A stretch of DNA of 64,000 nucleotides, taken from CAYGYG01 sp964354155 (GTDB lineage: Bacteria; Hydrothermota; Tepidihabitantia; SM23-42; CAYGYG01). The position numbers and the translations under genes are program-made. Under the pieces are notes generated by a model. The model was given only the letters and a program-made list of their open reading frames with translations, ran no database searches and had not been told where the DNA came from. The stretch spans positions 1 to 64,000 of the forward strand of contig CAYGYG010000006.1 in the NCBI GenBank assembly GCA_964354155.1, given 5' to 3'. Of the stretch, positions 33,657-42,000 are shown one piece after another (within the stretch, counting starts at the first letter, position 1; each line of letters starts with the position of its first letter).

Positions 33657-34754
33657 TCAATTATGGGTTTTGGGCAGGTAGACGCTGAACGTGCTGCCCT
33701 CATCGACCTTGCTTCTGATGTCGAGCCGGCCGTCGTGGATGTCGATTATCTTCTTCACGATCGCCAGGCCGAGTCCGGAGCCGACCGCACTGCCTTCGCG
33801 CTTGATGCGGTAGAACTCATGCCCAATACGCGGCAATTCCTGGTCCGGTATGCCCAGCCCGGTATCGGTCACATCGACAATCCAGTACTTATCGTCCTCC
33901 CGCAGTTGCACAATCAGGGTGCCGTCTTCACGATTGTATTTGATGCCGTTAGTGATAAGGTTCGTGAAAACCTCTTTGATCATGCCTCGTTCGCCGTTAA
34001 CCGCCGGGTCATGATGGGCGGTGTCGAGCCGGACTTTGATTTTCTTCCCATGGGCCATCGTGCTGGTCAGCTCAACCACTTCTTTGATGACGCTTACAAG
34101 GCCGAAATTCTGGAAACCTTCTTTTAATTTCACTTCTTCGATACGGGAGAGCATGAGCCATCGGTCGATGAGCGAAAGGAGTTCAGCCAGCCGGATCTTC
34201 ATCCGGCCGATGATTTTGGTCTGTTCGTCGGAAAGGGCGCCCGCAATACCCCCGGCAAGCACTTCGATATACTGCATCACTGCGACCAAGGGAGTTCTCA
34301 GTTCGTGGGAAACCAATGCCACAAAATTCTGGCGCATTCTCTCTTTTTCCTCGCGGAGGCGTTCCGACTCAAGAATGGCATGGCGCCTTTCCACAGCCCG
34401 CTTCGTGATAAGCCGGAGTTCGTCGGGCGTAAAGGGTTTGGGCAGAAAATCATAGGCGCCCTTCTTCATCGATTCAACGGCTGACTCAATCGTGGCGTAC
34501 CCAGTAATCACGATGGGAACAATGCTTCGGTCTCTCTTTCTCAGGTTCTCAAGGACCTCCATGCCGCTCATTCCCGGCATCTTGAGGTCCACAAAGACAA
34601 CATCCGGTTTCACTTCGTCGACCAGCTTCAAACCTGAAACTCCTTCGGCTGCAGTCCTTACGAGGTAGTCTTCCCCGGCGAGAATCTGGGCGCAGGCGTC
34701 GCCGATCGCCGCTTCATCGTCAATCACTATAATCTTCGGCCTGTTTTGGTTCAT
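33657..34754 (-). CDS. Receiver-histidine kinase hybrid (soluble)
   Basis: A 365-residue cytoplasmic kinase: N-terminal receiver (Asp13-Glu14 pocket, Asp56, Lys106), then HisKA with LVSHELRTPL (His150) and an ATPase domain with NLITNGIKYN, DTGLGI and GSGLGLAI. It lacks membrane segments and PAS domains, so it takes its input through the receiver. First gene of the Hdr transcript, with a promoter about 100 bp upstream. The next gene, 16 bp away, is the double receiver and a probable partner. Confidence 0.92.
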   Translation of the reverse strand: MNQNRPKIIVIDDEAAIGDACAQILAGEDYLVRTAAEGVSGLKLVDEVKPDVVFVDLKMPGMSGMEVLENLRKRDRSIVPIVITGYATIESAVESMKKGAYDFLPKPFTPDELRLITKRAVERRHAILESERLREEKERMRQNFVALVSHELRTPLVAVMQYIEVLAGGIAGALSDEQTKIIGRMKIRLAELLSLIDRWLMLSRIEEVKLKEGFQNFGLVSVIKEVVELTSTMAHGKKIKVRLDTAHHDPAVNGERGMIKEVFTNLITNGIKYNREDGTLIVQLREDDKYWIVDVTDTGLGIPDQELPRIGHEFYRIKREGSAVGSGLGLAIVKKIIDIHDGRLDIRSKVDEGSTFSVYLPKTHN

Positions 34755-34794
34755 TTAGTATAGCTTAGCATCCGAAAGTCCACTCTTCCGGGTC

Positions 34795-34817
34795 GCCCGC
34801 CACACGTCATGGCGGGC
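34795..34817 (-). promoter_or_regulatory. Stem-loop in the 5' leader of the Hdr operon
   Basis: GCCCGCCA, 7-nt loop, TGGCGGGC: a perfect 8-bp GC-rich stem inside the roughly 98-nt leader. It could influence expression or simply be a repeat word. Confidence 0.5.
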
Positions 34818-34858
34818 TGAGGTCAAGACTAGTTCGGTAACGAAATGGGCTTCGACAT

Positions 34859-34886
34859 ATTCTACTTGAATCGTGCCGATTGTCAA
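34859..34886 (-). promoter_or_regulatory. Promoter of the Hdr operon
   Basis: Minus strand: TTGACA (34886-34881), 16-bp spacer, TAGAAT (34864-34859). No other promoter was seen down to the end of the hdr genes. Confidence 0.78.
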
Positions 34887-35019
34887 ATGGTATTTTTCTC
34901 ATCGCTGAGCCTTCATTGTTCCTTACTTTTCTAGGTTTCCGTCGCTTCCTGAGTCGTCGCGCTGTTAATTCTTCGGCCTGATTGCTTCATTGTTTGATCG
35001 CTCAAGATTGCCAGCATCC

Positions 35020-35048
35020 TTGACGACGGCTCGATCGGCGGGTATAAT
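35020..35048 (+). promoter_or_regulatory. Promoter of EamA transporter gene
   Basis: TTGACG (35020-35025), 17-bp spacer, TATAAT (35043-35048). It lies inside the longest open frame, which shows that the real start is downstream, at 35065. Confidence 0.78.
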
Positions 35049-35064
35049 CGTCGGCAAGGCAATC

Positions 35065-35958
35065 GTGAACCACTATGCTGGAGAAATCGCGGCACTGGCA
35101 ACATCCTTGTGCTGGTCGTTTGGGTCGATCTTCTTTACCCTGGCGTCGCGCCGGATCGGTTCCAACACCGTCAACCGTGTCCGCTTGGCTCTTGCCCTGG
35201 TGGTCATCATGCTGACCCACCTGGCGATCACCGGGCATCCGGTACCCGTGAACGCTACCGCCAGACACTGGTTCTGGTTTGGTCTTTCCGGGGTGATCGG
35301 GTTCTCGATCGGTGATACGTTGTTGTTCCGGGCGTTTTTCTTGATCGGACCCAGGCTCTCGATGTTGATGATGGCATTGGCTCCGGTCATGGGGGCGGCC
35401 GCGGCATGGATTTTCCTGGGTGAGGTGCTGCGGCCGATGGAGATGGCGGCCATCGTGATGACGCTGGGCGGCATCGCCTGGGTGATCAAGGAGCGTCAGG
35501 AAAAGGATGCTGAATATCAGAAGCGTTCGGCCGGGATTCTATGCGGCATCGGCGCCGCCGCCGGTCAGGCGCTGGGCCTGATTCTGTCGAAGCAGGGGTT
35601 GAATGACGGTTTTGCACCGCTGTCCGGCAACTTCATCCGGGTGCTTTTGGCGGTCGTCAGTCTGTGGTTCGTAACCGGTGTCACCGGCCGGATTCCGTCG
35701 ACGCTGCGGAAGATGTCAGATTCCCGCGCCGTGGGTTACCTGAGTGGCGGGGTCATGTTGGGACCGTTTCTTGGGGTCTGGCTCTCCCTGATTGCGGTTC
35801 AAAAAACCTACGTTGGCATTGCCTCGACCCTCATGGCGCTGCCGCCGATTATTCTCATCCCGCTATCGCACTGGGTTTTCAAAGAAAGGATTACGCCCGG
35901 GGCGGTGATCGGAACACTCGTTGCCATCGCCGGCGTTGCGGTTCTCTTTTTGGTGTGA
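35065..35958 (+). CDS. EamA/DMT family transporter
   Basis: A 297-residue membrane protein with about ten hydrophobic segments in two homologous halves, as in drug/metabolite transporters; GEVLRPMEMAAIVMTLGGI and FKERITPGAVIGTLVAIAGV show the repeated EamA end motif (quoted up to 20 residues). Substrate unknown. The GTG start at 35065 lies 16 bases after the -10 box; the frame from 34990 would begin before the promoter. It ends 34 bp before the end of the convergent rhomboid gene. Confidence 0.88.
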   Translation: MNHYAGEIAALATSLCWSFGSIFFTLASRRIGSNTVNRVRLALALVVIMLTHLAITGHPVPVNATARHWFWFGLSGVIGFSIGDTLLFRAFFLIGPRLSMLMMALAPVMGAAAAWIFLGEVLRPMEMAAIVMTLGGIAWVIKERQEKDAEYQKRSAGILCGIGAAAGQALGLILSKQGLNDGFAPLSGNFIRVLLAVVSLWFVTGVTGRIPSTLRKMSDSRAVGYLSGGVMLGPFLGVWLSLIAVQKTYVGIASTLMALPPIILIPLSHWVFKERITPGAVIGTLVAIAGVAVLFLV

Positions 35959-35992
35959 AGGCGGGTCCGGGGAGATAAAAGGGGTCTGTCCC

Positions 35993-37390
35993 TCAGGCCC
36001 AGTCCGGGTATTCGGTCTTGAGTTTGTCCAGGGCCTGCTGGGCCAGATCCGGATGATTCAGTTTTTCTTTGTGGATCTGATAGATACGCAGCATCGCCTT
36101 AGGCCGGAACCGTCCTTGGGGGAAGAGCTGAGTGTAGGAGTCATAGCACTTGACCGCAGGCACGAAACTCCCGGCATTATCCAGTAATGCCGCCAGGCGA
36201 TAGCAATTGCTTTCGGTAATCTTGTCGGCAAGGTTCCGGTCGACCATTTCATCATAGATCGACTGCGCCAGGTCTTTGTCTTTGTTGACCACCGCGATAC
36301 TCAATGCTTGGTTATACATATTTGCAGCCTCGGGGGCGGCACCGTTCTGATGATAAAGGCGCGCCAGCGTGAGCGGGGCATCGATGCTTCCCGGTTCCTC
36401 GGAAATCGCGGCCAGGAAGAGGGGTAACGCGGCCTGAGTGTCTCCGGCCTCGAGCCGCCGGTTCGCTTCTTTCATCCGGGGCGAAACCCTGAGCTTCTCA
36501 AAGCTGTCTTCGACCATCGGCGCGATGTAGCGCTTTTCCCAGCCGAAGACATTCATCGAAAGCCCAACCACCGCCCCAAAGACAAATCCGCCGATGTGGG
36601 CGTAGTACGCGGTCCCGCTCGGCGAACTCCAGCCGGCTCCGAGAACTTGCAGCAGAAACCAAACCGGGAGCGCAACCGCGGCGTAGACCGCGAAGGTACC
36701 CAGGTAGGGCCGGGTGATGAACAGCCAGAAGAAGTAGGCGAAGCGAACCTTGGTCTTGTAGTGACGAATCATAAACGCACCCATGATGCCGGCGATCGCG
36801 CCCGACGCTCCGACGAGCGGGATGTCGCTTTTTGGGAAGACCGCGGCGTGGAGCAGGGTCGCCGCGACTCCTGAAACCAAATACAGTCCCAGGAGAACTT
36901 TCCAGCTCCAGTCGTCTTCGATGTTACAGCCGACCAGCCAGAGGAAGAGCATGTTGAAGAGGAGATGCCAGAAATTCATATGAGTGAACAGGGCAGTGAA
37001 TATCGACATCAAGCCGAAGTCTTTGGGCACAAACCCCAGCATTTGGAAGACGTTATGCTTTTGTAGATGCTCGTATCGATCGCGGAGCTGGTGCCACCGG
37101 ACATAGTCAACAGTTCCCGCCGGAATGATTGTGTCGGCATCGAACCTCTCCATAAGTTCTTGAAAATCACACCGGGCTAACAGTTCCGGGTCTTTTTCAA
37201 GAAGTTTGAAAACATACCGGTTCTGGATTTCGAATACCTCTCTTGATATCTGTTCGATTTCCCTGACTTGCGATGAGCTGATACTGTTGGTGATGAGCCA
37301 GACCAGGGTGCAAACGGCGATAAGTCCAATCGTGAAGTAGGGCAAGCGACGCACGCCCTTTTCGCTGCCCACCGGAAAGATGAAGAACAT
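35993..37390 (-). CDS. Rhomboid-family intramembrane protease with C-terminal TPR region
   Basis: A 465-residue protein. The rhomboid core has HMNFWHLLFNMLFLW (the HxxxH-type helix), the catalytic GASGAIAG and the catalytic-His helix AHIGGFVFG. A roughly 80-residue extracytoplasmic insert precedes the core (about 35-125) and a TPR-like helical region follows (about 310-465). Substrate unknown; TPR suggests binding of a partner. ATG at 37390 is five bases after the -10 box and has no ribosome site. Confidence 0.9.
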   Translation of the reverse strand: MFFIFPVGSEKGVRRLPYFTIGLIAVCTLVWLITNSISSSQVREIEQISREVFEIQNRYVFKLLEKDPELLARCDFQELMERFDADTIIPAGTVDYVRWHQLRDRYEHLQKHNVFQMLGFVPKDFGLMSIFTALFTHMNFWHLLFNMLFLWLVGCNIEDDWSWKVLLGLYLVSGVAATLLHAAVFPKSDIPLVGASGAIAGIMGAFMIRHYKTKVRFAYFFWLFITRPYLGTFAVYAAVALPVWFLLQVLGAGWSSPSGTAYYAHIGGFVFGAVVGLSMNVFGWEKRYIAPMVEDSFEKLRVSPRMKEANRRLEAGDTQAALPLFLAAISEEPGSIDAPLTLARLYHQNGAAPEAANMYNQALSIAVVNKDKDLAQSIYDEMVDRNLADKITESNCYRLAALLDNAGSFVPAVKCYDSYTQLFPQGRFRPKAMLRIYQIHKEKLNHPDLAQQALDKLKTEYPDWA

Positions 37391-37395
37391 GAGCC

Positions 37396-37423
37396 ATTAT
37401 AGCTTCAGCCCATCACATGTCAA
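37396..37423 (-). promoter_or_regulatory. Promoter of rhomboid gene (leaderless type)
   Basis: Minus strand: TTGACA (37423-37418), 16-bp spacer, TATAAT (37401-37396), then 5 nt to the ATG. Both boxes are consensus. Confidence 0.85.
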
Positions 37424-37443
37424 GGCCCGCCCTGAAAAAACCC

Positions 37444-37471
37444 TTGCATATTGCTGGAAAGTGAATAGAAT
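37444..37471 (+). promoter_or_regulatory. Promoter of acyl-CoA dehydrogenase gene
   Basis: TTGCAT (37444-37449), 16-bp spacer, TAGAAT (37466-37471); divergent from the rhomboid promoter 20 bp away. Leader of about 75 nt. Confidence 0.65.
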
Positions 37472-37551
37472 TGCAGACATTTCCATCGACGTGTGACATT
37501 GCGTGTCTATATTTCCTTCAATTAGGGGAGCAAGAATCGCAAGGAGGTAAG

Positions 37552-38694
37552 ATGAATTTCGATCTAACTAGTGACCAAAAAATGTTACAGGATACGGTGC
37601 GCAAGTTTGCCGAAAAAGAGCTGAAGCCGATTGCCGCGGAGATTGACAAATCACAGGAATTCCCCTGGAAAAGCGTCAAGAAGATGGCGGAACTTGGTTT
37701 CATGGGTGTTATCATACCCGAAGCCTACGGCGGGTCCGGTTTTGACTTTGTCAGCCTGGCGATCACTATTGAAGAGATATCACGCGTTTGTGCTACGACC
37801 GGCGTCATCACCGCCGTGAACAATTCCTTGGCCGCATATCCGATTGTCACTTTCGGCAACGAAGCGCAGCGCAAAAAGTTTCTGCCGCCGCTGGCGTCCG
37901 GCGAAACGGTCGGCGCCTTCGCCCTGACCGAGCCCAACGCCGGTTCCGATCCGGCGAGTCTCGAGACGACGATCCGATTTGACGGCGATTCGTGCATCCT
38001 GAACGGCACCAAGCGATTCATCACCAATGCGGGCGCGGCCGGGATTCATATTGTCTTTGCGACGAAAGACCGAACCTTGCGCCATAAAGGCATTATTGCG
38101 CTGATTGTCGAAAAGGGGAGCCCCGGTTTCAGCGTCGGCAAACATGAAGAGACCATGGGCCTGAGGGCGACGGCCAACACCGAGCTTGTTTTCGAGGACT
38201 GCCGGGTTCCGAAAGCCAATATCCTGGGCGATGAAGGCGCGGGTTTCAAAGTAGCGATGCAGACCATCGACGTGTCGCGTATCGACATCGGTGCGCAGGC
38301 GGTCGGCTTGGCGCAGGGCGCGCTCGATGAAGCGATCAGATATTCGAAGGAGCGGAAGCAGTTCGGCAAGGCGATCTGCGAATTCGAATTCATCCAGGGG
38401 ATGCTGGCCGAAAGCGCCGCCCAGATTCAGGCGGCAAGGCTCCTTGTTTACTACTCGGCGTACCTTAAGGACAAAGGCATCGAGCGTTTTTCTTTCCAAT
38501 CGGCGATGTCCAAGCTCTTTTCCTCGACCGTGGCGAATGATGTTGTGCGCAAGGCAGTTCAGATTCATGGCGGGTATGGTTATTCGCGGGAGTATGCGGT
38601 CGAGCGCATGTACCGGGATGCCAAGGTGCTGGAGATCTACGAAGGTACTTCCGAGATTCAGAAACTGGTCATTGCGAGAGAACTGCTAAAGTAG
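37552..38694 (+). CDS. Acyl-CoA dehydrogenase
   Basis: A 380-residue flavoenzyme that oxidises short-chain acyl-CoA to enoyl-CoA, or works in reverse with bifurcating Etf. Family signatures are ALTEPNAGSDP and QIHGGYGYSREY, and the catalytic base is probably Glu364 in IYEGTSEIQ. The ATG at 37552 has AAGGAGG five bases before it. EtfBA follow after a 159-bp repeat-filled gap in the same direction, which makes a bifurcating or electron-delivering complex likely. Chain-length specificity cannot be read from sequence. Confidence 0.93.
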   Translation: MNFDLTSDQKMLQDTVRKFAEKELKPIAAEIDKSQEFPWKSVKKMAELGFMGVIIPEAYGGSGFDFVSLAITIEEISRVCATTGVITAVNNSLAAYPIVTFGNEAQRKKFLPPLASGETVGAFALTEPNAGSDPASLETTIRFDGDSCILNGTKRFITNAGAAGIHIVFATKDRTLRHKGIIALIVEKGSPGFSVGKHEETMGLRATANTELVFEDCRVPKANILGDEGAGFKVAMQTIDVSRIDIGAQAVGLAQGALDEAIRYSKERKQFGKAICEFEFIQGMLAESAAQIQAARLLVYYSAYLKDKGIERFSFQSAMSKLFSSTVANDVVRKAVQIHGGYGYSREYAVERMYRDAKVLEIYEGTSEIQKLVIARELLK

Positions 38695-38701
38695 ATGTCA
38701 A

Positions 38702-38835
38702 GCACTAAATCCGAAATCCTAAATCCTAATCAAATTCTAATGGTCCAATCTTTGAAACAGGTGTCTGCCGAGTTCATCCCAAAGTTTAGCCTTTGAGGCT
38801 TATTTAGAGTTTAGATATTGGTATTTAGGATTTGC
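38702..38835. repeat. Inverted-repeat element with AAATCCTAAATCC arms
   Basis: Left arm 38702-38742 (GCACTAAATCCGAAATCCTA, then CAAATTCTAATG) and right arm 38804-38835 (TTTAGATATTGGTATTTAGG) are degenerate inverted copies. Shares GCACTAAA.CC and CAAATTC with 22972-23012. It separates acd from etfB and ends just before the etfB ribosome site. Confidence 0.65.
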
Positions 38836-38853
38836 CCGAAGTAAGGAGGCTAT

Positions 38854-39645
38854 TTGGAAATAGTCGTCTGCATCAAGCGCGTGCCGGAAACCGCCGAGGC
38901 CGAACTCAAGATCGACGCAACCGGGAAGGGAATCGTAAAAGAGAACCTGGTTTTTGACACGAACGAATCGGACAATTACGCGCTCGAGGAAGCCCTTCGG
39001 CTCAAGGAGAAATTGGGCGGCAGCATCACGCTGGTTTCGGTTGGGCCCCCGGAAGCCGATGAGGTCATCCGGATGGGCCTGGCCAAAGGCGCCGACCGTG
39101 CCGTGCGGATAACCGACCCCAAACTCGTCGGCTCGGATGGCTATACGACCTCACGGACCATCGCGCAGGCGGTGAAAGGCCTGAAGTACGACCTTATACT
39201 GTGCGGATGTATTGCGAGTGACGATGGATTCAGTCAGACCGGACCGACCCTGGCGGAGATTCTCGGTATTCCCCACGCCGTCTATGTTACCAAGCTGGAA
39301 GTCAGCGGCGGCGCCGCCAAGGTCCACCGCGAACTGGAAGGCGGTCTGATTGAAGTCCTGGAAATGAAACTCCCGGCGGTATTGGCGATCCAGACGGGAA
39401 TCAACGAGCCGCGCTACGCATCGATGATCGGCATCAAGCGGGCATCTTCCAAAGAGATAAAAGTTCTGGACTGTTCCGGGTTAGGTCTTTCCGAAAAGGA
39501 CACGGGCGAGGTCGGTTCGTCAACGGTGATCGAAAGACTCTACGTGCCGCCCAGGACGAGACAGGCGGAGATAATCAAAGGCAGCGCCGATGAAGTTACG
39601 GCCAAGATGGCTCAGATCATCAAGGAGAAAGGAGTACTCCAATGA
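38854..39645 (+). CDS. etfB: Electron transfer flavoprotein beta subunit
   Basis: A 263-residue EtfB: N-terminal IVVCIKRVPET, NESDNYALEEALRLKE, and GLAKGADRAVRITD are typical. The start is TTG at 38854, five bases after AAGGAGG (38843-38849). The stop overlaps the etfA start. With EtfA it carries electrons between acyl-CoA dehydrogenase and another carrier. No promoter is seen, so it is probably read through from acd. Confidence 0.94.
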   Translation: MEIVVCIKRVPETAEAELKIDATGKGIVKENLVFDTNESDNYALEEALRLKEKLGGSITLVSVGPPEADEVIRMGLAKGADRAVRITDPKLVGSDGYTTSRTIAQAVKGLKYDLILCGCIASDDGFSQTGPTLAEILGIPHAVYVTKLEVSGGAAKVHRELEGGLIEVLEMKLPAVLAIQTGINEPRYASMIGIKRASSKEIKVLDCSGLGLSEKDTGEVGSSTVIERLYVPPRTRQAEIIKGSADEVTAKMAQIIKEKGVLQ

Positions 39646-40628
39646 ACGCGCACCGCGAGATCCTCGTACTGGCTGAACACCGGCGCGGCGAGCTCCGGGA
39701 CGTTACCTTTGAGATGCTCACCCTGGGTAAACGCCTGGCCGAGAAATCGGGCGGCAAACTCTCGACGATCTTGCTATCCGACAAGACGGAAGGTCTTGCC
39801 GGCAAGCTCGTGGGGTGGGCGGAAAACGTCTATACGATCACGGATGCGCGATTCGCCAACTTCAATAGCGAGCTTTACCAACCGGCCCTTGCTGACTTCA
39901 TCAAGAAGCAGCAGTCGACGCTGACCCTCATCGGTCATACCGCGTTCGGTGTCGACCTGGCCCCGGCACTGGCCGTCGAGCTGGGCATACCGATGGCCAG
40001 CGACTGTGTCGGTTTCGATTTTGACGGTACCAGTCTGAAAGTAACGCGCACCGTCTACGGCGGCAAACTCAATTGTGACACCCGGGTGCGTCCCGCGGCT
40101 CAGTATCTTGCGACCGTAAGACCGGCGGCCTTCCCGCCCGAGTCGGCGAGCTACACGGGACGCGTGGAGGCCGTAACCCCGGCGGCGGCCGGTGATGTTG
40201 CGTACCGGAAATTCCTCGAATACGTCGAAGCTGCAGTCGGTGAAGTCGATATCACCAAGTCCGACATCGTGATCGGGGTCGGACGGGGCATCAAAGAGTC
40301 CAAAAACATGCCGATTGTTGAACAGCTGGCACAAACGATGGGCGGGGTGCTGGCCTGTTCCCGGCCCGTGGTCGATGCCGGTTGGCTGCCTAAGGAGCGG
40401 CAGGTAGGTTCGTCGGGCAAGACCGTGAAACCGAAGCTCTATATCGCAATCGGTATCAGCGGTGCGTTTCAGCATATCGCCGGCATGAAGTCGGCCCAGA
40501 CGATAATCGCGATCAATAAGGATGCCAATGCGCCCATTTTTGCCGAAGCCCACTATGGCATTGTTGATGACCTGTTCAAGGTGGTACCGATACTCAAGGA
40601 AAAGATCGCAGCCCTCAAGGGGGGTTGA
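39642..40628 (+). CDS. etfA: Electron transfer flavoprotein alpha subunit
   Basis: A 328-residue EtfA with the C-terminal FAD-binding region IAIGISGAFQHIAGM followed by AINKDANAPIF. ATGA overlap with etfB shows coupled translation. Whether the pair bifurcates electrons cannot be decided by eye; the setting (Rnf, acyl-CoA dehydrogenase) is consistent with that. Confidence 0.94.
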   Translation: MNAHREILVLAEHRRGELRDVTFEMLTLGKRLAEKSGGKLSTILLSDKTEGLAGKLVGWAENVYTITDARFANFNSELYQPALADFIKKQQSTLTLIGHTAFGVDLAPALAVELGIPMASDCVGFDFDGTSLKVTRTVYGGKLNCDTRVRPAAQYLATVRPAAFPPESASYTGRVEAVTPAAAGDVAYRKFLEYVEAAVGEVDITKSDIVIGVGRGIKESKNMPIVEQLAQTMGGVLACSRPVVDAGWLPKERQVGSSGKTVKPKLYIAIGISGAFQHIAGMKSAQTIIAINKDANAPIFAEAHYGIVDDLFKVVPILKEKIAALKGG

Positions 40629-40633
40629 GCAAC

Positions 40634-41995
40634 ATGATTGATGTTCTCAAAACATGTCTCGGAAGATTCCCGGGCGAGTACGCTGACCTGCGGTACGAAG
40701 TCGACCACATCGTCATGATCAACCTGCGCGGCAAAGTGACGCACAGCATCTCGGATAGTACCCGGGACGGCTTTCACTTACGGTGTCTTGTTGACGGCGG
40801 TTTCTCCACCCATACCTTCAGTGACAAGAAATTCCTCCGGAAGGCGGTGCGCGAGACGACTAAGGCGGCGCATCTGGCCAGCCGCTACGTGGGCGAACCG
40901 ATCAAGTTTCGGTTTGGACCGGTCGTCAAGGAGAACGTGACGGCAAGACCGGAACGCGACCCACGGATGGTCACCTTGACCGAGAAGCTCAAGCTTCTCC
41001 AGCAATACAACAAGCTGGTTTTGAAAGTCTCCGGGATTCAGACGACCAATCTTGGGTACCGTGAATGGATCAAGAAGAAGTACTTTGTGAACAGCCTCGG
41101 CACTGAACTCGAGATGGAGCAGATCATCACCTTCATCAGCGGCGAGATCATGGCCCGCGACGGGACCAACATTCAGAATGCTCGCGTGGCGGTCGGCGGC
41201 AGCGAGGATTTCGGGCGGATGATTGGGCGCGAAGCGAGCTTCGAGGCGAAGGCGAAAATTGCCGTCGACCTGCTCAAGGCGGATCCGGTCCGGGGCGGGG
41301 TTTACCGCGTCCTCTTGAACCCGCACATGGTCGGCGTCTTCATTCATGAGGCATTTGGTCATTTCAGCGAAGCCGATCTGGTGGTCCGAAATCCCGGCCT
41401 GCTCGCCAAGATGCCGATGGGTGCAAAAATCGGGAATGACATTCTCACGGTGACCGACGACCCCGGTCTCTATGGCCGGCCCGGATACCGCATCTACGAT
41501 GACGAGGGCATCAGGTGCGAGAAGGTCAGCTTGATCAAGAACGGTGTCTTGAGCGGACGGCTCCACTCCATGGAGACGGCGGCCGATCTTGACGAACCGC
41601 TTAACGGCCATACGATCGCGGTGGGGTGCGAGCACACCCCGGTGGTGCGGATGGGCAACATCTACGTCGAACCAGGTAAGGCCGGCTTTGACCAGCTCTT
41701 GTCATCAATCGAGACCGGGCTGTACATCTGTGATGCCAAGGGCGGTTCAACCATGGGCGATCAATTTGCTTTTGGAGCCCAGTACGGATACGAGATCAGG
41801 GGCGGCAAGCTGGGCAAGATGGTCCGGGACATCAATATGTCGGGAAACCTCTTCAGGACGCTGAAAGAAGTCGTCGCGGTTGGCGGCGATTCCGAGTTTG
41901 GCGAGTCCGGCGGCTGCGGCAAAAGGAATCAGACCAACCCTCAATCGGGCAGCGGCGGCCCGCATATGGTCATTGACAACGTCGTGATAGGGTAG
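40634..41995 (+). CDS. tldD: TldD metalloprotease subunit
   Basis: A 453-residue member of the TldD/PmbA (U62) family. The zinc-binding HExxxH motif is present as HEAFGH (238-243), marking it as the catalytic TldD type. It works with TldE as a heterodimer that cleaves unfolded peptides. The ATG at 40634 follows AAGGGGGG; the TTG at 40625 directly touches this site. It begins six bases after the etfA stop. Confidence 0.92.
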   Translation: MIDVLKTCLGRFPGEYADLRYEVDHIVMINLRGKVTHSISDSTRDGFHLRCLVDGGFSTHTFSDKKFLRKAVRETTKAAHLASRYVGEPIKFRFGPVVKENVTARPERDPRMVTLTEKLKLLQQYNKLVLKVSGIQTTNLGYREWIKKKYFVNSLGTELEMEQIITFISGEIMARDGTNIQNARVAVGGSEDFGRMIGREASFEAKAKIAVDLLKADPVRGGVYRVLLNPHMVGVFIHEAFGHFSEADLVVRNPGLLAKMPMGAKIGNDILTVTDDPGLYGRPGYRIYDDEGIRCEKVSLIKNGVLSGRLHSMETAADLDEPLNGHTIAVGCEHTPVVRMGNIYVEPGKAGFDQLLSSIETGLYICDAKGGSTMGDQFAFGAQYGYEIRGGKLGKMVRDINMSGNLFRTLKEVVAVGGDSEFGESGGCGKRNQTNPQSGSGGPHMVIDNVVIG

Positions 41996-42000
41996 GGAAC

